Assembly: GCA_947467375.1 (NCBI GenBank)
Contig: CANIHL010000011.1
Span: 1 to 40,900, forward strand
Origin: Acidimicrobiaceae bacterium
Lineage (GTDB): Bacteria > Actinomycetota > Acidimicrobiia > Acidimicrobiales > Ilumatobacteraceae
DNA: 40,900 nt
Reading direction: 5' to 3'
Numbering within the stretch: the stretch's first letter is position 1; each line of letters starts with the position of its first letter. The notes beneath the pieces are model-generated. The model made no database searches. It saw nothing but the letters and a program-made list of their open reading frames with translations, and was not told the origin of the DNA. A program made the position numbers and the translations under genes. Positions 34,143 to 40,900 of this stretch are shown in pieces.

Positions 34143-36113
34143 ATGGCAGGTACAGATTCGATGATTGGCGCAGTACTCGCGCACCGATACCGCATAGATG
34201 CACCGCTTGGCGGAGGATCTGGGAATTCGGACGTATTTGAAGCAACCGATATTCGCTCGCGCAAAAAGTTGGTCTTGCGACTGTCAGCAGCAGAGACGCT
34301 TGTCGATCTGGAATCTGGTGTGCTTACCGCCACCGATGGTGTGGAGGTGTTTAAGCGCCAGACACAGATGCTCGCGGGGATGTCGCATGCATCGCTTGCT
34401 TCGATAGAGGATTGGGGCACAGAAACCATTGCAGGGACGCTGTATGTATTTACGGTTTTGGAAAGTTACAGCGGTGGAACATTGCGCCAAATATTGGATC
34501 GTGGTCGTCGCTTAACTCCTTCGCAAGCCCTTGTTGCAGGTCTAGATGTATGCCGCGCATTGCACTTCATTCATGGCAAAGGTTGGGTGCATGGTGACGT
34601 GCGTCCGGCAAATATTTTCATTGGAGATGACGGTCGAGTGCGCCTTGCCGGTCTTGGACTAAAGCGAATGGTCATTGCCGAGAAGATGAGTGTTGAGCAA
34701 GCCAACTATGCAGCGCCAGAAATTGCTGCAGGTGAACAACCGAGTGCACAAAGTGATGTGTACTCACTTGCGACGACACTGCTTGAGTCAATTACTGGCG
34801 CCTTGCCGTTCAGCGGTGACACTGCTGCAATCACGTTGTCGAATCGTGTTGGAAAACTGCTACCTGTTTCTGCAGATCTCGGACCAATTGCAGCTCCGCT
34901 TGAGCGCGCTGGACGTCCAGATTCCGCCGAGCGATTCACCGCACTGGATTTTGGAAAAGCGTTGGCAGGCATTGCAGAAAAGATGCCACTTCCAACGCCA
35001 ATTGAACCACTTGCTGCAAGTTCATTCGCTCAACTAATTGAACAAAAAGAGGCAGAGCACACGGGTGAAATTGCACGTCCAAAAATTGATGAAACACAAG
35101 ATGTGACGATTCCCATTGCTGCAGCAGTCGATCCATCAGGATCAATGCTGAAAATTAAAGACGGCACTCAGGAAACTCCAATTGTTGTTGCCTCCGAAGG
35201 CGAAGTGCGCCGGCATAAGCGCCTGTGGGTGATTGGCGCTGTGATCGCACTAGTAGTCGCAGGCGTAGTTGGCTTCCGTGTTGTGGTGAAACAAGCACAC
35301 ACCATTCCGCCGCTTGCCGGAATCATTGAAGGCGAAGCACGTAACTTAATTGCGTCAAATGGATGGACAATTGTTGTTACGTCAGAACGCAACGATGACA
35401 TTCCTGCAGGGTCTGTAGTTCGAACTGAACCTGCTGAAGGATCAAAGTTGAAGGAAGGTCAAACGCTGACCATCGTGGTTTCAGAAGGACCAACGTTTGC
35501 AACACTGCCTGATGTTTCTGGAGCAGAGTCGCAATCGGCAATCGATCAGCTCACCGCACTTGGTCTTGCTGTTACTCCACGCGATACTGCAAGCGAAGAT
35601 GTTCCTGCAGGAATTGTGATCAGCTGGAATGTTCCAGAACAGCCCGGTCTAAATCCTGGAGATCAATTACTGAAGGGAACAGCAATTGATTTGCTGGTTT
35701 CTGTTGGACCAGCACAGCGCGAAGTTCCAACAATCGTTGGACTCAAGCTTGAAGATGCACAAAAGCTTGTTGCAGATTTGGGATTGACATTGGTTGAGAC
35801 TCCTGCGGCAAAGAGCAACGGCGCCGACAAGGGTTTAATTGGCGCACAATCACCAATTCCTGGTGAAAAAGTGGCGCGCGATACCGGTATTGCGTATTCA
35901 ATTTCGCTTGGTCCAGACTTAGTGAAGCTTCCATACCTTGTTGGAAATCACCTAGATACGGTGCAAAAGCGCTTGCAAGACGCTGGCTTCGTTGTGGGAA
36001 GTGTCACAGGCAATCAAAAGAGCAAGTTGAAGCAAGCCTTGATTGCTGGAAAATCAGTGAAAAATAATGCGATGGTGGCACGTGGTGCAACTGTCGATCT
36101 TGTCTTTCCGTAA
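34143..36113 (+). CDS. PASTA-domain Ser/Thr kinase-like membrane protein, probably a pseudokinase
   Basis: PknB-like architecture of 656 residues: kinase fold (about 17-275), juxtamembrane linker, one membrane helix (361-382, LWVIGAVIALVVAGVVGFRV) and four extracellular PASTA repeats (about 386-449, 450-523, 524-590, 591-656). The kinase core is degenerate. The VAxK lysine region reads LVLRLS with Arg46; the catalytic loop reads HGDVRPAN (150-157), keeping Asp152 and Asn157 but with Arg for Lys; and the DFG motif reads AGLG (169-172), losing the Mg-binding Asp. The APE motif (191-193) and glycine-rich loop (GGGSGNS) persist. PASTA repeats bind peptidoglycan or lipid II, so a cell-wall signalling scaffold is likely. 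A TAGATT box lies 10 nt before the ATG. Confidence 0.87.
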   Translation: MAGTDSMIGAVLAHRYRIDAPLGGGSGNSDVFEATDIRSRKKLVLRLSAAETLVDLESGVLTATDGVEVFKRQTQMLAGMSHASLASIEDWGTETIAGTLYVFTVLESYSGGTLRQILDRGRRLTPSQALVAGLDVCRALHFIHGKGWVHGDVRPANIFIGDDGRVRLAGLGLKRMVIAEKMSVEQANYAAPEIAAGEQPSAQSDVYSLATTLLESITGALPFSGDTAAITLSNRVGKLLPVSADLGPIAAPLERAGRPDSAERFTALDFGKALAGIAEKMPLPTPIEPLAASSFAQLIEQKEAEHTGEIARPKIDETQDVTIPIAAAVDPSGSMLKIKDGTQETPIVVASEGEVRRHKRLWVIGAVIALVVAGVVGFRVVVKQAHTIPPLAGIIEGEARNLIASNGWTIVVTSERNDDIPAGSVVRTEPAEGSKLKEGQTLTIVVSEGPTFATLPDVSGAESQSAIDQLTALGLAVTPRDTASEDVPAGIVISWNVPEQPGLNPGDQLLKGTAIDLLVSVGPAQREVPTIVGLKLEDAQKLVADLGLTLVETPAAKSNGADKGLIGAQSPIPGEKVARDTGIAYSISLGPDLVKLPYLVGNHLDTVQKRLQDAGFVVGSVTGNQKSKLKQALIAGKSVKNNAMVARGATVDLVFP

Positions 36114-36157
36114 TCGATAATTGCATCTGAATATCCCCTCGTCGTAGTCCACGCAAG

Positions 36158-36163
36158 TACGGT
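36158..36163 (+). promoter_or_regulatory. Putative -10 box of leaderless MFS gene
   Basis: TACGGT, 7 nt before GTG 36171, which supports that start. Confidence 0.45.
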
Positions 36164-36170
36164 GTAAGCC

Positions 36171-37649
36171 GTGCAACGTGACGAACATCTTCCGCCTTCT
36201 GCACATAATGAGCCTGGGGTAATTGACTCTGGTGGAGTTGACGAAATCTCGGTCATTCCGTGGTCTGCGCTGCTGAAGCATCGCATTACCAAACGAGTCG
36301 GACTCACTCATCGCAAAGCCACGCTTGGCGTGTTGCTTGCCAGTGTGTTCACGGTGAGCTTCACCATCACGTTGTTAGTGGTGTCGCTTAAAACCGTTGC
36401 CGACGACTTGGGCAGCACGGTCACCATCATGAGTTGGACAATTACTGGTCCGCTTCTGGCGTTCGGCGTAGTTGGCCCGGCATTTGGCAAAGCAGGAGAC
36501 CTCTGGGGCCACAAGCGAGTGTTTGTTTATGGGCTTGTAGGCGCAGCCATATTTTCTTTAGCAAGTGCCTTCGCATGGAACGACATTTCGCTCATTGGGT
36601 TTCGCACGCTCAGCGCTGCATCGGGTTCGGCAACTGGTCCGGCTGCGATGGCATACATCAATCGAATGTTTCGTGCCGACGAGCGAGTCCGTCCACTTGG
36701 CTATTGGAGTTTTGTAACGGCAGGTGCTCCGGTAATTGGTGTTGTTGCAGGTACACCACTTGTTGAAATATTTGGGTGGCGAGTGATCTTCTTTGTTCAG
36801 GCCCCGTTGAGTTTGCTTGGAGCATTAGTTTCGTGGCGATTGTTGCCAGAAACTGATCGTCGCGACAATGTGCGATTTGATGTGAAAGGTTCACTCACGC
36901 TTGGCGCTGGTGCTGTGCTTATCTTGCTCACTATCAACCGTGGTAATTCGTGGGGTTGGACAAGCCCGCAAACGCTTGGTGCCGGAATCGCAGGAATTTG
37001 TGCGTTGTTATTGTTCTATCGAGTTGAAACAGTGGCAAATGATCCGTTGATGCCAGTGAAGTGGCTAAAAACTCGCAACGTTGCATTTCCTGTTGTCACT
37101 CAAGGCCTCATGAACATGGCGTACATGGGCAGTTTCTTGTTGGTTCCACAGATGCTGGAAAATGCTCTGGATTATTCGCCATCTCACATTGGTTGGCTCG
37201 TCATTTCACGACCGCTGACGTTTTCGCTGATTGCTCCATTCGCAGGATTTTTCGTGGGCAAGCTGGGCGAACGTAAAACAGGAATGCTTGGCGCATTGAT
37301 GATTCTTCTCGCAATGGTTGCGCTGATCTCGGTGCAGTCGCCAAACAGTGATTGGAAAGTGGTGCTTGGACTTTCACTCACCGGCTTCGGCATGGGAATT
37401 GCAGCGCCTTCGTTAACAGCACTTCTTGCAGCTTCGGTGAAAGAAAGCGACATGGGAGTAGCAAGCGCGATGCAGCAATTGATGTCGCAGATGGGTGCGG
37501 TACTCGGTGGAGCACTCATGATTGCCGTGCACGACATTACGGAAAGCAGCGGAAAAGTCGTGAGCTACTCGTATGGATTGCTTATTGGCGTAGTTGCCAC
37601 CATCGCTGCAATTATTACTGCGAGTTTGGTTCGTTCAACCGAAAACTAA
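36171..37649 (+). CDS. MFS transporter, DHA2-like
   Basis: Integral membrane transporter of 492 residues from GTG 36171. About 50 polar N-terminal residues precede helix 1 (LGVLLASVFTVSFTITLLVVS). Motif A-like loop: GKAGDLWGHKRVFVYG. RTLSAASGSATGPAAMAYINRMF and GWRVIFFVQAPLSLLGALVSW (parts GWRVIFFVQAPLS and LLGALVSW) are typical of 14-helix DHA2 proteins. There is no adjacent regulator, unlike the first MFS gene in the window. The substrate is unknown; efflux of a drug or metabolite is most likely. It converges on the SCP2-like gene with a 4-bp overlap. Confidence 0.87.
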   Translation: MQRDEHLPPSAHNEPGVIDSGGVDEISVIPWSALLKHRITKRVGLTHRKATLGVLLASVFTVSFTITLLVVSLKTVADDLGSTVTIMSWTITGPLLAFGVVGPAFGKAGDLWGHKRVFVYGLVGAAIFSLASAFAWNDISLIGFRTLSAASGSATGPAAMAYINRMFRADERVRPLGYWSFVTAGAPVIGVVAGTPLVEIFGWRVIFFVQAPLSLLGALVSWRLLPETDRRDNVRFDVKGSLTLGAGAVLILLTINRGNSWGWTSPQTLGAGIAGICALLLFYRVETVANDPLMPVKWLKTRNVAFPVVTQGLMNMAYMGSFLLVPQMLENALDYSPSHIGWLVISRPLTFSLIAPFAGFFVGKLGERKTGMLGALMILLAMVALISVQSPNSDWKVVLGLSLTGFGMGIAAPSLTALLAASVKESDMGVASAMQQLMSQMGAVLGGALMIAVHDITESSGKVVSYSYGLLIGVVATIAAIITASLVRSTEN

Positions 37650-38059
37650 AGGGTTGATGTGATGGCCATAATTTCGGCCGCAACCTGATCTGCCAAGTCA
37701 TCCTTTGGCATTGCACTTTGCATTTGCATCATTTTGGTCATGTCGCCTTCGACCTTGACTTTGCCTGACAAAAACGCCTGCATTCCTGCTTGCGGGTCTT
37801 GCTCAAGAAAAATTGCGCGAGCAGTTGCGTAATCTGTGGTCACCGTGAGGTCTGGGGAATCGAGATGGCCCAAGTCCATTACGAGTTCACCAGATGACGT
37901 ATCAATATGGCTGTGAATGACTCCGTCGCCAAATGGCACATTCTTCACCACTTGATTCATGCGAATTGACACGGGAATCTTTGGCGCTTGGCCTTCAAAC
38001 TTGGTGCGAATGAGCCGTGCTTCGGCAATCCATTCAGGGGAGAGAAAGGGGTTTGGCAC
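37646..38059 (-). CDS. SCP2 sterol-carrier-like protein
   Basis: Protein of about 137 residues with the SCP2 signature FLSPEWIAEA at the N-terminus and TDYATARAIFLEQDPQAGMQAFLSGKVKVEGDMTKMM (parts TDYATARAIFLEQDPQ and FLSGKVKVEGDMTKMM) in the second half. The fold has a hydrophobic tunnel for lipids or acyl-CoA. I prefer GTG 38059, 10 bp after the pyrF stop. ATG 38095 would overlap pyrF by 26 bp and adds residues that are only the pyrF shadow; the much longer open frame up to 38323 is certainly spurious. It is the last gene of the leuA-ferredoxin-pyrF run. The ligand is unknown. Confidence 0.82.
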   Translation of the reverse strand: MPNPFLSPEWIAEARLIRTKFEGQAPKIPVSIRMNQVVKNVPFGDGVIHSHIDTSSGELVMDLGHLDSPDLTVTTDYATARAIFLEQDPQAGMQAFLSGKVKVEGDMTKMMQMQSAMPKDDLADQVAAEIMAITSTL

Positions 38060-38069
38060 GTGACGCAGG

Positions 38070-38885
38070 TTAGTTGTTTGCTGCGCGAATTGCATCTCGT
38101 GTGTCAATTGCAACAGCACGACTGGCTTGAGCGAAGTCTTCGCCACTGCTGGCGTATAACACTGCACGCGATGAATTGATGATGAGGCCTGTTCCTTCAT
38201 CATTGCGACCCGCGCGAACGGCTGAAACGATGTCGCCACCTTGAGCGCCAATTCCCGGAACGAGGAACGGCATGTCGCCAACAATGCTTCGTACTTCAGC
38301 AAGTTCTTGTGGGTACGTAGCACCCATGACTAGTGCAGTGTCGCCGATGTCGCGCCATGTTGACGCAGCGGCAATCGCAACATGCTTGTACAGCGATGTT
38401 CCATTCACCATCTTCGACTGAAACTCGCCGCTACCGCTGTTAGATGTTCGACACAGCACGATGGTTCCTTTGCCTGCAGTTTGCAGAAATGGCATGAGTG
38501 AATCGGTGCCCAAATATGGGTTAACGGTGACAGCGTCTGCTTGATAACGCTCGAATGCTTCGCGTGCATACAACGCAGCGGTGTCGCCGATGTCTCCACG
38601 TTTGGCATCAAGGATTAACACCACGTGTGGGTATTGCGTGCGAATGTGGTCGCACACTGCTTGCAGTTGTGCTTCTGCGCCAACAGCAGCGAAGTAGGCA
38701 ATTTGTGGCTTGAAGGCACACACGGTGTCGGCGGTTGCATCAACAATGTCGATGCAAAACTTTTGAATACCGAGTGGGTCATTCTTCAGTTGTGCAGGAA
38801 GCTTGGTGAGGTCGGGGTCTAGCCCTACACAAAGTGCTGAATCAGATTTCGCCCAGGCGGCATTGAGCTTTGAATAAAACGACAT
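38070..38885 (-). CDS. pyrF: Orotidine 5'-phosphate decarboxylase (type 2)
   Basis: Last enzyme of de novo UMP synthesis, 271 residues, the length of the long bacterial/mycobacterial type 2 form. Visible: [14 protein letters not shown] near the N-terminus, the catalytic [28 protein letters not shown], and [12 protein letters not shown] (phosphate-binding loop) with [13 protein letters not shown]. It follows the ferredoxin gene by 8 bp. It is of note that UMP synthesis and pyrimidine breakdown genes lie in the same 40-kb window, though far apart and on opposite strands. Confidence 0.95.
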   Translation of the reverse strand: MSFYSKLNAAWAKSDSALCVGLDPDLTKLPAQLKNDPLGIQKFCIDIVDATADTVCAFKPQIAYFAAVGAEAQLQAVCDHIRTQYPHVVLILDAKRGDIGDTAALYAREAFERYQADAVTVNPYLGTDSLMPFLQTAGKGTIVLCRTSNSGSGEFQSKMVNGTSLYKHVAIAAASTWRDIGDTALVMGATYPQELAEVRSIVGDMPFLVPGIGAQGGDIVSAVRAGRNDEGTGLIINSSRAVLYASSGEDFAQASRAVAIDTRDAIRAANN

Positions 38886-38893
38886 GTTCAGTT

Positions 38894-39085
38894 TCAGTCA
38901 GCGATCGAAATAGCGCCAGTGGGGCAGAGCTCTTCGGCAGCAGTTACTTGAGCGCGAAGTTCTTCGCCTGGTTCTTCTTGAAGGATGTGCAGCATTCCAT
39001 CGTCGCGAATTTCAAACACAGTTGGTGCTTGGTGCACGCATCCACCTGTTGACGCGCACATGTCGAAATCTACGGTTACGCGCAT
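38894..39085 (-). CDS. Small 3Fe-4S-type ferredoxin
   Basis: Electron carrier of 63 residues. Cys10 and Cys16 ([17 protein letters not shown]) plus Cys54 in CPTGAI give the C-x5-C ... CP pattern of single-cluster ferredoxins that serve cytochrome P450s and other oxygenases. The residue usually supplying a fourth Cys is not Cys here, which favours a 3Fe-4S cluster. A TACTGT box lies exactly 6 nt before the ATG, in the 21-bp gap after leuA, so it may also have its own leaderless transcript. No P450 or reductase gene is in the window, so the redox partner is unknown. Confidence 0.9.
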   Translation of the reverse strand: MRVTVDFDMCASTGGCVHQAPTVFEIRDDGMLHILQEEPGEELRAQVTAAEELCPTGAISIAD

Positions 39086-39091
39086 GCCTCA

Positions 39092-39097
39092 ACAGTA
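39092..39097 (-). promoter_or_regulatory. Putative -10 box of leaderless ferredoxin gene
   Basis: TACTGT on the minus strand, 6 nt before ATG 39085, inside the short gap after leuA. Confidence 0.4.
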
Positions 39098-39106
39098 GTT
39101 GAAGGG

Positions 39107-40900
<1,794 letters not shown>

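Noticed and set aside
38060-38323. N-terminal extension of the SCP2-like gene
   Set aside because: It lies inside pyrF on the same strand in another frame and has no SCP2 features.

Overview
The window looks like a chromosomal segment of a free-living actinobacterium of moderate GC. Freshwater or marine Acidimicrobiia (Ilumatobacter-like) is my best guess, at moderate confidence. Supporting points are an F420-type LLM oxidoreductase, a PASTA kinase-like protein, a TM0106-type nuclease-helicase, a long-form LeuA, type 2 PyrF, secreted proteins of actinobacterial style and many leaderless-looking genes. There are no rRNA or tRNA genes, insertion sequences, CRISPR arrays or phage genes that I can see. 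No gap between genes exceeds about 150 bases.

Layout. 1-2491 (minus): zinc/manganese ABC uptake operon znuA-znuC-znuB, with znuB cut by the window edge. 2534-4692: TetR repressor and drug-efflux MFS transporter, divergent from a 40-bp double-dyad operator/promoter. 4782-13353 (plus): an eight-gene operon for reductive pyrimidine/hydantoin breakdown (beta-ureidopropionase, dihydropyrimidinase, malonate-semialdehyde dehydrogenase, an LLM/F420 oxidoreductase and a full NMT1/THI5-type ABC importer), closed by a strong terminator. 13358-15326 (minus): glutamate dehydrogenase flanked by two small coiled-coil genes that share a duplicated promoter sequence. 15381-17031 (plus): a secreted zinc peptidase and a 66-residue single EF-hand protein. 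17008-22051 (minus): a compact four-gene run of unknown small protein, MazF toxin, membrane protein, and Fe-S nuclease/helicase. 22127-24202 (plus): NAD-dependent DNA ligase. 24258-28118 (minus): an A+T-rich membrane-anchored surface protein, a small HELAH metallopeptidase overlapping a DUF2786 gene, and a DUF1003 membrane protein. 28202-33597: an orphan soluble histidine kinase, a secreted Ala-rich protein (minus), then a response regulator / histidine kinase / secreted repeat protein / GcvH run. 33594-37649: a membrane-anchored hypothetical protein (minus), a PASTA protein with a degenerate kinase domain, and a second MFS transporter. 37646-40807 (minus): leuA, ferredoxin, pyrF, SCP2-like protein.

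How it works together. The pyrimidine operon should take uracil-type nitrogen through dihydrouracil and N-carbamoyl-beta-alanine to beta-alanine, CO2 and NH3, and malonate semialdehyde to acetyl-CoA. The classical dihydropyrimidine dehydrogenase and beta-alanine aminotransferase are not present, which makes the LLM enzyme a candidate for the missing reductase. Two styles of translation start coexist. The pyrimidine operon and gdhA use strong Shine-Dalgarno sites. At least eleven other genes have a TANNNT box exactly 6-7 nt before the start codon, the signature of leaderless mRNA.

The most interesting items are the leaderless promoter set, the pyrimidine operon with an F420-type enzyme, the MazF-membrane-nuclease/helicase run with an unrecognised partner, the PASTA pseudokinase, and the two-component/secreted-repeat/GcvH run. 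All function assignments are from reading the translated sequence; no database search was run.
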